This document shows, piece by piece, positions 25,585 through 34,622 of a DNA stretch of 64,000 nt. Every line of letters starts with the position of its first letter. Positions within the stretch are counted from its first letter, which is position 1. The notes beneath the pieces were generated by a model. The model had not been told where the DNA came from. It did not search any database and saw only the letters and a list, made by a program, of their open reading frames with translations. Source of the stretch: Geomonas paludis (GTDB lineage: Bacteria > Desulfobacterota > Desulfuromonadia > Geobacterales > Geobacteraceae). The position numbers and the translations under genes are program-made. The stretch lies in the NCBI RefSeq assembly GCF_014193585.1, contig NZ_BLXY01000011.1, positions 1 to 64,000 of the forward strand. The letters are read 5' to 3'.

Positions 25585-27512
25585 GCTTCCTTCCGCGCGG
25601 CGCGTTCCTCCTCCTGGGCGGCCCGCTGCCGGCAGGTGATCAGCGCCTCGACGATGTTGCGGTCGAAATGGGTGCCGGCCCCTTCCCGTAGCAGCCGGTA
25701 CGCCTCGTCGACCGGCATCGGGGCGCGGTAGTGGCGCTGCGAGGTCACCGCCTCGTAGAAGTCGGCCACCGCGATGATCTTCGACCCCAGCGGGATGTCC
25801 TTTCCCTTCAAACCCTTGGGATAGCCGGTGCCATCGATCTTTTCGTGGTGCGCGCCGGCGATCTCGGGCACCTCCCGGTAGATCCCCTCGAAATTGACCT
25901 GCTCCAGGATGTCGCGCGTCTTGTGGCAGTGCGTCTTGACGATCTCGTACTCGAGGTCGGAGAGCCTGCCGTTTTTCTTCAGTATCGCGTCGGGCACCCC
26001 GATCTTGCCGTAGTCGTGCAGGAGCGCCGCCACCCGGATCATCTCCCGCTCCGCCCGCGGCAGCCCCAGTTCCTCGCAAATCTCGTCGGAATACTCGGTG
26101 ACCTTTTCGGAGTGGCCGGCGGTGAGCGGGTCACGGGCGTCGATGGAGGCCGCCATGACCTTCAGGAAGGAGCTGAACTGGTTCGACTTCGCCTCGTGCA
26201 GCTTGGCGTTGCGGATGCTGATGCCGATGACGGGCGCGATCCCCATCAAAAGCGAAACGTCGCTTTGCACCAGCGGCCGCTTCGATTTCAGGTTGTCGAC
26301 CGCGATGATCCCCAGCGATTCCCCTTCGCAGATGATGGGGCAGCAGATGAAGGTCTGGGAGAGGAGCTGCTTGGCGAAGTTCTGGCTCTTGCCGGAGAGG
26401 TTCCCCTCGATGTCCTTGACGTCGGCCACCAGGAAGGGGCGCTGCTCGCGGAAGGAGATCACGAACACCCCCTTGGAGTCGGGGCGGTCCAGGTGAAAGG
26501 TGGTCTTGCCCAGGAAGGCGAGCTGTTCGTCGTGGTAGCCGAAGCCGGCCTGGAACACCAGGCGCGAATTCTCGGGGTTGCTGAGCAGGATCAGGCCGCG
26601 GCTGTAATCGAGGCGCTTCTCCAGGATCTGGATCACGCTGGAGAGGATCTCCCGCACCTCGGTCTGCCTGCTGATGACCTGGCCGATCTCGTTGGTGACC
26701 AGCGCGTTGTTGTAGTTGATCTCCATGCGCTTGAACAGGTTGTCGGTGAGGTCCTTCAGGCTTTTCTGGCTGGTGACCAGGGCGTTCTTTTCACTGCGCA
26801 GCGAGCAGATCTTGATGGCCAGCAGCAATACCAGCGCCCAGGGGGCCACCATGAATATGGTCTGCACCTGGTTGGCCTGGTAGCAAAAGGCGATGATGAT
26901 CAGGATGGCGATGGCGGCGTAGTTGCGGGTGAACTGCCAGAATCCGGCCTCGGTCTGCTCCCAGGTGACGATGTAGCGGCAGACCGGGTCGCCGTTGAAC
27001 ATGCACTCGGGGTGCTCGATGCGGGGGAGTCGGGGGTGAAAGAGGTTGGCGACGGCCTCGAAGAAGCCGATCCGGTTCTGGCACTGGAACGGCTCCTCGT
27101 GGGTCCCCGGCCTCGGGGTGACCGTGATCTCGTAGCTGTTGGCGCCTAACTGCCTGGAGGTGTAGACCGAGGACCTGACCACGTTGCTGTTGACGGTGTC
27201 GCCGATGAGGCTGTAGGCCCGGGCCGGCCCGACCAGCCCCAGGAAGTACTGCCTGAGTATTCCCATGGCCTCGGGGGAGGCCGCGTAGCGTCCCGCCTCG
27301 CGCGCGATGTTCTCGTTGCCGGTCAGCTTGAGCAGGCGCTCGTAGAAGAGGTTGACCTGTTCCTGGGTGAACCAGTGTCCCTGGTCGGCCACCTCGAGCG
27401 GGCTCATCTTGGCGTAGCTCAGCAGCTCCCCGATGTTGACGAAGTTGTACTTGCTCTTGATGAGCTTGATGTACGTATCGATGATGCTGCTGTTGTATAG
27501 CGGTGTGTTCAT
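25581..27512 (-). CDS. Membrane-anchored sensor with GAF and HD-GYP domains
   Basis: This 643-residue probable c-di-GMP phosphodiesterase has a cytoplasmic-type N-terminal sensory domain (about 1-190). That domain ends in a conserved HPECMFNGDPVCRY segment. Two adjacent membrane helices follow (about 195-240), then a GAF domain (about 285-425). The HD-GYP domain has HDYGKIG and HHEKIDGTGYPKG, so the metal and substrate motifs are intact. The N-terminal half is closely related to the kinase encoded at 32538. It begins nine bases after the PilZ-type gene and is probably co-transcribed with it. It should degrade c-di-GMP in response to an unknown signal; the sensory fold looks V4R/AraC-sensor-like but is not firmly identified. 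Confidence 0.9.
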   Translation of the reverse strand: MNTPLYNSSIIDTYIKLIKSKYNFVNIGELLSYAKMSPLEVADQGHWFTQEQVNLFYERLLKLTGNENIAREAGRYAASPEAMGILRQYFLGLVGPARAYSLIGDTVNSNVVRSSVYTSRQLGANSYEITVTPRPGTHEEPFQCQNRIGFFEAVANLFHPRLPRIEHPECMFNGDPVCRYIVTWEQTEAGFWQFTRNYAAIAILIIIAFCYQANQVQTIFMVAPWALVLLLAIKICSLRSEKNALVTSQKSLKDLTDNLFKRMEINYNNALVTNEIGQVISRQTEVREILSSVIQILEKRLDYSRGLILLSNPENSRLVFQAGFGYHDEQLAFLGKTTFHLDRPDSKGVFVISFREQRPFLVADVKDIEGNLSGKSQNFAKQLLSQTFICCPIICEGESLGIIAVDNLKSKRPLVQSDVSLLMGIAPVIGISIRNAKLHEAKSNQFSSFLKVMAASIDARDPLTAGHSEKVTEYSDEICEELGLPRAEREMIRVAALLHDYGKIGVPDAILKKNGRLSDLEYEIVKTHCHKTRDILEQVNFEGIYREVPEIAGAHHEKIDGTGYPKGLKGKDIPLGSKIIAVADFYEAVTSQRHYRAPMPVDEAYRLLREGAGTHFDRNIVEALITCRQRAAQEEERAARKEA

Positions 27513-27521
27513 CTCTTCGCC

Positions 27522-29609
27522 CTAGCTGTCGTTGGCCGCTGTCCCCTGTGTCTTTCTGCTCTTGGTGCGGCTGTGGAGGTCGCCGAGGAACTTGATGAAG
27601 TTGGAAGTCTGGGTCTGGGTGTTGAAGGCCCACATGGTGTACTTGCGCTCGAAGGGGAGGTTGGTCGCCTCCGCGTAGCTTTCCGGGTACACCATCACCG
27701 GAATCTCGTTTTGCTGGTACTTGTGGGTGATGATGGACAGGGCGATCATCAGGATGTCCTTGGGGAACTGCTCCTGGTCCAGCACCAGCACCTTGACGCT
27801 GTTGGTGAGGTCGGAGAGGTTCAGCCCGACGTCGGAGATGTTGATCATGAGCACCGCCTTGACCATGCTGTTGCGCTTCAGGGTGTAGAGGTGGCGCTGC
27901 AGCGAGAAGCCCGCCTGCTGGTACTGCTGCGACAGTTCCTCGCACCCGTCTACACCGGGTTCGAGGTCGAGCGCGTTCAGCATGAGGCCGCCGCTGTGCT
28001 GCTCGTAGAACGCCTCCAGTTCGTGCAGGTCCTCGCGCGTGGTGCGGGCGAGGCTCCAGGGGCCGGAGAAGTTCCAGTCCTCCGAGAAGGCGCGCTGGTA
28101 GTGGAAGTAGACGAAGGTGTCGGTGGAGCACCCCTTCTTGTCGTCCGCCTGCTTCTCGAAGCCGCCGAAGATGCGCGCCGGGAAGCGGTTCTCCGGCTTG
28201 TAGTAGCAGATCAGGTAGTCCATGTGGGACGACTTGAGGTTGTAGGAATCGTTGATGGAGTTGGACAGGTGGTCCAGGACGACGAGCCCGGCATGGTTGG
28301 ACTCGGATTTATTGGCGGCGTGGTGGTGCACCAACCAGGTCCCCTGGTAGAAGCGCAGCATCGCCATGTGCCCCAGGATGTTGCCATGCTCCTGGTAGAT
28401 GAAGTGGCGCGCGATGCCGGGATTCTCCGTGTACAGCCTGCGGTAGGTCTCCTTGAGATGGGCCTTGTTCACCTGCACGAAGTGGTACTTCTCCGGGTAG
28501 ATGAAGCCGGTGTCGAAGAAGAATTGCCACAACTCGTCCAGGTCCACCTGCGTGCTCACGTAGGAGTGGCGGTTTTTGGCGAGATAGAGCAGCGACAGCA
28601 GGCTGACGTGGTCCCGGATGTCCATGTCCAGGAAACAGAGCCCGGACTTCACCACGGGCGCCTTTTCCTTCTTGGCGGCGTCCTCGCGGTAGACCACCTG
28701 CGCGGCGCACTTGGTGGCGAAGCTGTTGCCGATGCGCAGCTCGAGCTCGGGCAGGATCATCCCCGGCAGCAGCACGCTCGCTTCCGCGTCCTCACAGACG
28801 GAGAAGCCGGACCCGGAGATGTCGAGCACCTTGAGGTCGATGGTCTTCTGGCTGAAGGGGTGCCGGAACACGGCGTTGGGGAGGGGGAGCAGTTCGTGGC
28901 GGCAGCTGCGCACGTCCTTGGCCTTGAAACGCTGCATGCGCCCCTGCAGCGGCTCCAGCAGATAGATCCGGTCCCGGTGCCCGAGCGTCTGCGACGTGAT
29001 GCGGCACTCCGCGGAGTACAAGGTGGTGCTGTCGTTGGTCAACACCACCTGCAGCGGCGCGTCGCTGTTGATCCAGTTGAAGGTGCGGCTGCCGTCGCCG
29101 TGGATCTGGACCCGGAAGGAAACCGCGCTGAAGTCGATCAGGGTCCCCTGGAAGCGGGCGCCGTTTTGGAACAGTTCCGCGGAGACCCCCTGGCAGGGGT
29201 GGCGCCGGGACTTGCGGTAGTTCACCTCGATGCATTTCTCGGGAAGCAGGAACACGGCGCCCTGGTCGCTGATGCTGATCAGTTCCGGTGTGGCCGTGAT
29301 CATGCGGTGGCCGCTGACCACGAAGATGCTCTCGAAGGCGCAGCCGTTGGTGGCGGTATTGATGGATTCGACCGCGACCCAGCGGCATTCGAGCTTGTTG
29401 TTCAAACAGGGGAGGGGGACTGCTTCGAGTGTTACCGATCGGGGGTATTTGGTGTGTCTGAAATTGACGAGGATGGATTCTTCTTGGAAGTTGATGAAGT
29501 TGAGTTTGTTGATCAGCTTATTGAGCCCGACCTCCTTCTCGGATCCGGGCGAAAACTCTATTACAGTATCTGGCCGGGCAAATTGTAAAATCTTGCTGGC
29601 GTCTTTCAT
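27522..29609 (-). CDS. Two-PilZ-domain protein with acyltransferase-like C-terminal half
   Basis: This 695-residue protein appears to hold two PilZ-like units. The first is degenerate (RKSRRHPC, then IDFSAVS). The second is more canonical (CRHE with preceding R, then LDISGSGFSV, matching DxSxxG), at about residues 235-320. The C-terminal half contains segments such as YQEHGNILGHMAMLRFYQGTWLVHH that resemble a GNAT-like acyltransferase fold, but I cannot confirm this. PilZ domains bind c-di-GMP, so the protein is a likely effector. ATG 29609 follows GAGGTAG. The HD-GYP phosphodiesterase gene starts nine bases after its stop, pairing an effector with a c-di-GMP-degrading enzyme. Confidence 0.75.
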   Translation of the reverse strand: MKDASKILQFARPDTVIEFSPGSEKEVGLNKLINKLNFINFQEESILVNFRHTKYPRSVTLEAVPLPCLNNKLECRWVAVESINTATNGCAFESIFVVSGHRMITATPELISISDQGAVFLLPEKCIEVNYRKSRRHPCQGVSAELFQNGARFQGTLIDFSAVSFRVQIHGDGSRTFNWINSDAPLQVVLTNDSTTLYSAECRITSQTLGHRDRIYLLEPLQGRMQRFKAKDVRSCRHELLPLPNAVFRHPFSQKTIDLKVLDISGSGFSVCEDAEASVLLPGMILPELELRIGNSFATKCAAQVVYREDAAKKEKAPVVKSGLCFLDMDIRDHVSLLSLLYLAKNRHSYVSTQVDLDELWQFFFDTGFIYPEKYHFVQVNKAHLKETYRRLYTENPGIARHFIYQEHGNILGHMAMLRFYQGTWLVHHHAANKSESNHAGLVVLDHLSNSINDSYNLKSSHMDYLICYYKPENRFPARIFGGFEKQADDKKGCSTDTFVYFHYQRAFSEDWNFSGPWSLARTTREDLHELEAFYEQHSGGLMLNALDLEPGVDGCEELSQQYQQAGFSLQRHLYTLKRNSMVKAVLMINISDVGLNLSDLTNSVKVLVLDQEQFPKDILMIALSIITHKYQQNEIPVMVYPESYAEATNLPFERKYTMWAFNTQTQTSNFIKFLGDLHSRTKSRKTQGTAANDS

Positions 29610-29854
29610 CACTACCTCATGGCCGCCGGGAGGACGACAGGAGAAACTGTGGTGTTGGCGGTTTTGTGAGTGTGCCAAAGCTTCTCAAAGGGATGTCAGG
29701 CATCCATACATTACGCGTAGCGAGTATTATCATGATTTCGATAGTTTTTCACTATTAAAACGTTGTATGACTTAGAAAACTTTGAGATGACCGGGAAGGA
29801 AACCGGAAAGAGGAAGGCGCCCGGGGCGGGGGAGGGGCGGCGGCCGGGGCGACG

Positions 29855-31999
29855 TCAGCCTTTGGACTGCAGCGAGGCTTCCAGATAAGCGTTGAAATCC
29901 AGGGTCTTAGCGAGATTCGAGTGCGTCGCCGCGGGGCGGGCCTCGGCTGCTCCGTGTCTGGATTCGCCCTGCTGGGACGAGGTCCGTGCCGCCACGATCC
30001 GGTTGCGGCCGCGCGCCTTGGCTTCGTACAGGGCGATGTCGGAGGCGTGCACCAGGTCGTTGAAGCTCCTGCCGTCCTCGGGGAAGGAAGCCACGCCGAG
30101 GCTCGCGGTGAGGCGGCGCAGCGGGATGTCGCTCTCGCCCGGGAAGCGCTTGCTTTCGATCTCGAAACGGATCCGCTCCGCCACGATCATCGCCTCGGCC
30201 TTGGAGGTGCCCGGCAGCACGGCGCAGAACTCCTCGCCGCCGTAGCGCGCCACGATGTCCATTTCCCTCAGCGACTCCTTGATGATGTCCGCGGTGATTT
30301 TGAGCGCTTCGTCCCCGGCCAGGTGTCCGCACAGGTCGTTGTAGCTCTTGAAGAAATCGAGATCGATGAAGATGATGGTGAGGTTGAGACCCTGGCGCGC
30401 GCTCCGGTTCAGTTCCTCCTCGAGGCGGCTCTTCAGGAAGCGGCGATTGTACAGGCCGGTTAAGGGGTCGGTGACCGAGAGTTGCTCGAAGCGGACCGAC
30501 TCCTCCAGCACCTCGGTGCGCTCGATCATGAGCGAGGCGAGGTTGGCAAAGGAGGTGAGCAGCATCAGGTCGGCATGGGTGAACGGGCGCAGGTTCTTCT
30601 TGTCGGAAAGGTTCAGTACCCCGATCACCTTGTCCTTGAGCTTGAGCGGGATGCAGATCAGCGACTTGGACTTGAAGCGGAGCCGGTTGGCCATGGCGAC
30701 CCTGCTGTCCTTTTCGACGTCGTTGACCAGGAGCGGCTGCCCGGTCTTGGCGACCATGCCGGCGATCCCTTTGCCGACCTTGAGCTGCAGGCAGCGGGCG
30801 ATGTTGAGCGTCATGCCCAGGGTGAAGACGATCTGCATGCCCACGCCGTCCTTGTCGATCAGCATGATGGACCCCTGGGTGGCGTCGATGAGGTCGGAGG
30901 CGATCTTCAGGATGGACTCGTAGAGCAGGTCCTTGCTGTCGATCTGCAGCAGCGTGTCGGTAAGCGACATGAGGCGCTCGGACAGGGCGCTCTCCTTGCT
31001 GCGGGTGGCGTCCCTGTCCAGCGCGGAGAGTTTCCCCGCCATGGCGCCGGCGAGCATGGAAATGAGCAGCGCGGCGTTGGGAGGGAGGTCGGTGTCGAAG
31101 ATGGCCAGGAACCCCAGCCGCTCCTCCTGGGCCTTGAGGGGGAAGGTGGTGCAGACGGTGGCGCGCACCTCCGGGAGCGTTTCGCGCAGCTTCCCCTCCC
31201 AGAGCACGGTCTTTTTTGCCCGGCCCGGCGCGGTGAACAGTTGCAGCGCCTCCATGCTCAGGGTGCCCAACTGTTCGGGAAGGCCCCACATTCCGGTCAC
31301 GGAGAACGACTTTCGTTCCGAGTCCGGGAGGGCGACTGCGACCCGTGCAGCCTGGAAGGTCGTGACGATGGTTTCGCAACAGATGGCGATGCAGCCCGTG
31401 ACGGTGCCGATGTTGTCCAGCCGCTCCAGGGCCTGGGACACGGCGTACAGCGCCTCGTCGCCGACCGGTTCCTGGGCGACCGCAACGGCGGGCCGTTCGT
31501 TGTGACGGCGCGCCGGGAGGCGGTATGACTCGATCCTGCGCCTGACCTGCTCGGCGACCTCTTCCACCTCCTCGTAGCTGGCGGTACAAAGCGATTCCAC
31601 GTAAGGAAGCAGCGAAAAGGCATCCCCGCCCTTGCGTGCCAGCGACGCCAACTGCCACAAATCAATCGATTCTTCGCGGACGCCGTCGCCCACCAGGCAG
31701 AGGTCTTCGCCGGAGAGGGTGAAGGGGATGAGGAAGCCGAAAAAACCGCCGCCGTAGCGGCAGACCGAGGGGGTGCCCTCCTCGAAGAAGACCTCCATGT
31801 TCTCTTCGAAGAAATGTCGCGACACCTCGCGGCACAGGGGATCCTCGACGACCGTGGCGCACGACTCGAAGCGCCCGCTGGACGCAACGGTGCCGTTACG
31901 CCTGCGATAGAGCGTTAGGCTGTACCGTGCCAGTATGGGGAGCCCCTTCAACTCCGTCAGCAAATCCCCAAAAGGCATGTTCGCGAGGTCCTGTTTCAC
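29855..31999 (-). CDS. GAF-GGDEF diguanylate cyclase
   Basis: This 714-residue soluble protein has an N-terminal region of unknown type (about 1-170), one or two GAF domains (clear GAF at about 345-490) and a GGDEF domain (about 505-665). The active site is YGGEEF, and an RxxD inhibitory site (REMD) lies five residues before it. It is therefore predicted to make c-di-GMP with product inhibition. There are no membrane helices. A tail of about 50 residues, rich in Ser, Ala and Gln, follows the cyclase. It is divergent from the histidine kinase at 32538 across a 538-base AT-richer gap and lies between two other c-di-GMP-related genes. Confidence 0.9.
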   Translation of the reverse strand: MKQDLANMPFGDLLTELKGLPILARYSLTLYRRRNGTVASSGRFESCATVVEDPLCREVSRHFFEENMEVFFEEGTPSVCRYGGGFFGFLIPFTLSGEDLCLVGDGVREESIDLWQLASLARKGGDAFSLLPYVESLCTASYEEVEEVAEQVRRRIESYRLPARRHNERPAVAVAQEPVGDEALYAVSQALERLDNIGTVTGCIAICCETIVTTFQAARVAVALPDSERKSFSVTGMWGLPEQLGTLSMEALQLFTAPGRAKKTVLWEGKLRETLPEVRATVCTTFPLKAQEERLGFLAIFDTDLPPNAALLISMLAGAMAGKLSALDRDATRSKESALSERLMSLTDTLLQIDSKDLLYESILKIASDLIDATQGSIMLIDKDGVGMQIVFTLGMTLNIARCLQLKVGKGIAGMVAKTGQPLLVNDVEKDSRVAMANRLRFKSKSLICIPLKLKDKVIGVLNLSDKKNLRPFTHADLMLLTSFANLASLMIERTEVLEESVRFEQLSVTDPLTGLYNRRFLKSRLEEELNRSARQGLNLTIIFIDLDFFKSYNDLCGHLAGDEALKITADIIKESLREMDIVARYGGEEFCAVLPGTSKAEAMIVAERIRFEIESKRFPGESDIPLRRLTASLGVASFPEDGRSFNDLVHASDIALYEAKARGRNRIVAARTSSQQGESRHGAAEARPAATHSNLAKTLDFNAYLEASLQSKG

Positions 32000-32334
32000 A
32001 GGTCAAGCTCCAGCTTCAATGATGCATGTCATCCCTCGCAGCGGAGGGGGGGCATGCTTGCCGAAAATGGATTTCAAGCACGTTCTGCGCCAAAAATTCC
32101 GAGTGTTTAGCTGGAACAGGGTGGCAGTACACTCATTGGCTCATTGCATTACAGTGATATAATTATCGTTTTATGTTTCAGCAGGGGGCATGCTCTGCCA
32201 TTATACTCTATGCCAAGACTCATATTCGATCCAGATAGAGTATTGCGCAATGATACTATCCGAGTTACCAGCCATAAAGTCAGTAATTTGAATCACAATT
32301 CGGTGTGTTTTATACGCTATCTTTCACCCGCGTT

Positions 32335-32362
32335 TTGACGGGGATTGTAGTCACAGTATACA
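32335..32362 (+). promoter_or_regulatory. Candidate sigma-70 promoter, upstream
   Basis: TTGACG (32335-32340) and TATACA (32357-32362) are separated by 16 bases, in the gap before the histidine kinase gene. The gap 32000-32537 is distinctly AT-richer than its surroundings and otherwise holds nothing recognised. Confidence 0.5.
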
Positions 32363-32478
32363 CACGTTTCTTCTCCATTGGCCATGCTGCTAACCCGCGC
32401 TGATTAAACACCCCTTTTCTTGGCAGTGAGCGGAGAGATCCTTTTTCCATGTGCAGGTAGCGTAGGAGATAATCTGAC

Positions 32479-32507
32479 TTGATTATCCTTTACGTAATAG
32501 GTAGAAT
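32479..32507 (+). promoter_or_regulatory. Candidate sigma-70 promoter, proximal
   Basis: TTGATT (32479-32484) and TAGAAT (32502-32507) are separated by 17 bases. The start codon at 32538 is about 30 bases downstream. Confidence 0.55.
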
Positions 32508-32537
32508 TCCGCGCCATCGATACGTGAAAGGTTGCAG

Positions 32538-34622
32538 ATGCCTACGTCTCCGGACACCCCTCTCTATAACAGTCGTATCTTCGACTCGTATCTCAAGCTG
32601 CTTCGTAAACGGTATCCCAACGTCGACACGCAGGCCTTGCTGGCGCACGCCGGCATGAAACAGCACGAGGTTGCCGACCCTGGGCACTGGTTCAGTCAGC
32701 GCCAGGTGAACCTGTTTCACGACAAGCTGGTGCAGATCACCGGCGAGCCGGGCATCGCGCGGGAAGCCGGGCGCTACTCCGCTTCGCCGGACGCCCTGGG
32801 GCCGCTGAGGTCCTTCTTCCTCGGCATGGTCGGCCCCGAGTACATCTTCTATCTCATCAACAGGATTGCCCCCCGCTTCACGCGTTCCTCCCGTTGCAGC
32901 GCGCGCAAGACCGGTCCGCGCGAAGTGGAGCTTACCGTCGCCTTCCACGAGGGGGTCCAGGAGAACCCGCGCCAGTGCGAGAACCGGATGGGCTTTTTCG
33001 AAGCCGCCTTCCTGCTGTTCGACCACGACTTTCCCGAGATCGAGCACACCGAGTGCATTTTCAAGGGGGGGGAGGTGTGCCGCTACCTGATCAGGTGGCG
33101 CCCATCGGCCAGCTACCGTCTGCTGCTGGCCCAGCGCATCAGCACGCTGCTCCTGATCGGAGGGGTCCTGGCCGACCTGCTGTACAATCACAGCGTTCTG
33201 GGTCTGCCCCTGTTGCTCGGGCTGCTCTGCTACCTGGGCTTCACCCTGCTCAGTCGCCACATCGAGCGCAAGGCCCTGCTTTCCTCCCTGACCAGCATGC
33301 GCAGCTCCAGCGAACGGCTCCTGTCGCAGGTCCAGGAAAACTTCGACCGCGCCCTGGCCATCAACGAGATCGGCCAGATCATCTCCACCAGGACCGAGCT
33401 GTCCGACATCCTCTCCAGCGTGAACCAGGTCCTGCACAAGCGGCTGGGCTACGGCCGCGGCACCATCTACCTGCTCGATCCCCAGCGCAACATCCTGGTG
33501 CTGCGCGGCTGTTTCGGGCTGAGTCCCGAGGACGAGGAAAAGTTGCGTCGCATCGAGTTCCCGCTCGCCGTGGGGCACCCCCGCGGGGTGGTGGTCACCT
33601 GTTTCCACACCCAGCAACCGGTGCTGGTTTCCGACATCGAGGAAATACGCGGGCAGGCGGTGCCGGAAAACTTCGCCTTGGCCAGCGCGCTTGGAGTCCG
33701 CTCCTTCATCTGTGCTCCCATCGTCTGCGAGGGTGAGGCCCTCGGGGTCCTGGCCGTGGACGACGCCACCCGGGAGGAGGGGCTTTTGCAAAGCGATCTC
33801 AACCTGATCCAGGGGATCGCCCCGGTGATCGGGATCAGCGTCCGCAACGCGATGCGCCTGGCCAACGAGAGGAGGCTGTCGGAGCAGCTCCGGAAGGCTT
33901 CCGAGCACCTGGAGCGGCGGGTAGCGGAACGGACCGCCGAGCTGAGCCAGGCCTACGCCGAGCTCGAGTTCCTCTACGACTCGGTCTCCCACGACCTGCG
34001 CACCCCGCTGCGCGTGATCTACGGCTATGGAGAACTGTTGCTGGAGGGGTACGGCCAGGCGCTGGACGCGCCAGCCAGGGAATACCTGGCCAGCATCATC
34101 AGCGGCGGTGAAAGGATGGAGCAGACCCTGGACCGGATGCTCGACTTCTCCGAGGTGAAATCGGCGCAACTGTCTCTTGAAACGGTCGACCTGAGCCTGA
34201 TGGCGCGGCGCATCCTGGCGGAGTTGAGGATCACTGCCCCCGATCGCGAGGTGGCGCTGGAGATCCAGGATGGTGTGCTGGTCACCGGCGACCAGAGGCT
34301 GTTGTCAGGGGTGATGGAAAACCTGCTGGGCAACGCCTGGAAGTACAGCGCCCTGAAAGGGTGCACCAGGATCGCCTTCGGACAAAAGGACGGGATCTGC
34401 TACGTAAGCGATAACGGCGAAGGGTTCGAGATGGCAGATGCCGGCAAGCTGTTCATCCCGTTCCAGAAGCTGCACGACGGCAGCCGTTTCCAGGGGCACG
34501 GGCTCGGTCTGTCCATGGTACTGCGCATGCTGGAGCGCATGGGCGGCAAGGTGTGGGGCGAGGGGAGGCCCGGCGAGGGGGCGACCTTCTACTTCACCCT
34601 CCCGCCGGCCGGAACTCCCTAG
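32538..34622 (+). CDS. Membrane-anchored GAF histidine kinase sharing its sensor with the HD-GYP protein
   Basis: This 694-residue kinase has the same N-terminal layout as the HD-GYP protein encoded at 25581. A sensory domain (about 1-190) contains DTPLYNS, GHWFSQRQVNLF and an HTECIFKGGEVCRY segment. Two membrane helices follow (about 200-235), then a GAF domain (about 280-420). The HisKA domain has SVSHDLRTPLR, and the HATPase domain has ENLLGNAWKYS, DNGEGF and GHGLGLSMV. The G1 and G2 boxes are intact. ATG 32538 is used rather than a TTG six bases earlier. No response regulator is adjacent. The stop overlaps the stop of the convergent TatD-radical SAM gene by four bases. Confidence 0.9.
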   Translation: MPTSPDTPLYNSRIFDSYLKLLRKRYPNVDTQALLAHAGMKQHEVADPGHWFSQRQVNLFHDKLVQITGEPGIAREAGRYSASPDALGPLRSFFLGMVGPEYIFYLINRIAPRFTRSSRCSARKTGPREVELTVAFHEGVQENPRQCENRMGFFEAAFLLFDHDFPEIEHTECIFKGGEVCRYLIRWRPSASYRLLLAQRISTLLLIGGVLADLLYNHSVLGLPLLLGLLCYLGFTLLSRHIERKALLSSLTSMRSSSERLLSQVQENFDRALAINEIGQIISTRTELSDILSSVNQVLHKRLGYGRGTIYLLDPQRNILVLRGCFGLSPEDEEKLRRIEFPLAVGHPRGVVVTCFHTQQPVLVSDIEEIRGQAVPENFALASALGVRSFICAPIVCEGEALGVLAVDDATREEGLLQSDLNLIQGIAPVIGISVRNAMRLANERRLSEQLRKASEHLERRVAERTAELSQAYAELEFLYDSVSHDLRTPLRVIYGYGELLLEGYGQALDAPAREYLASIISGGERMEQTLDRMLDFSEVKSAQLSLETVDLSLMARRILAELRITAPDREVALEIQDGVLVTGDQRLLSGVMENLLGNAWKYSALKGCTRIAFGQKDGICYVSDNGEGFEMADAGKLFIPFQKLHDGSRFQGHGLGLSMVLRMLERMGGKVWGEGRPGEGATFYFTLPPAGTP

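Noticed and set aside
27573..29588. Plus-strand open frame of 671 codons opposite the PilZ-type gene
   Set aside because: Same shadow effect: no start site, and a Val/Glu-rich composition with no motif.
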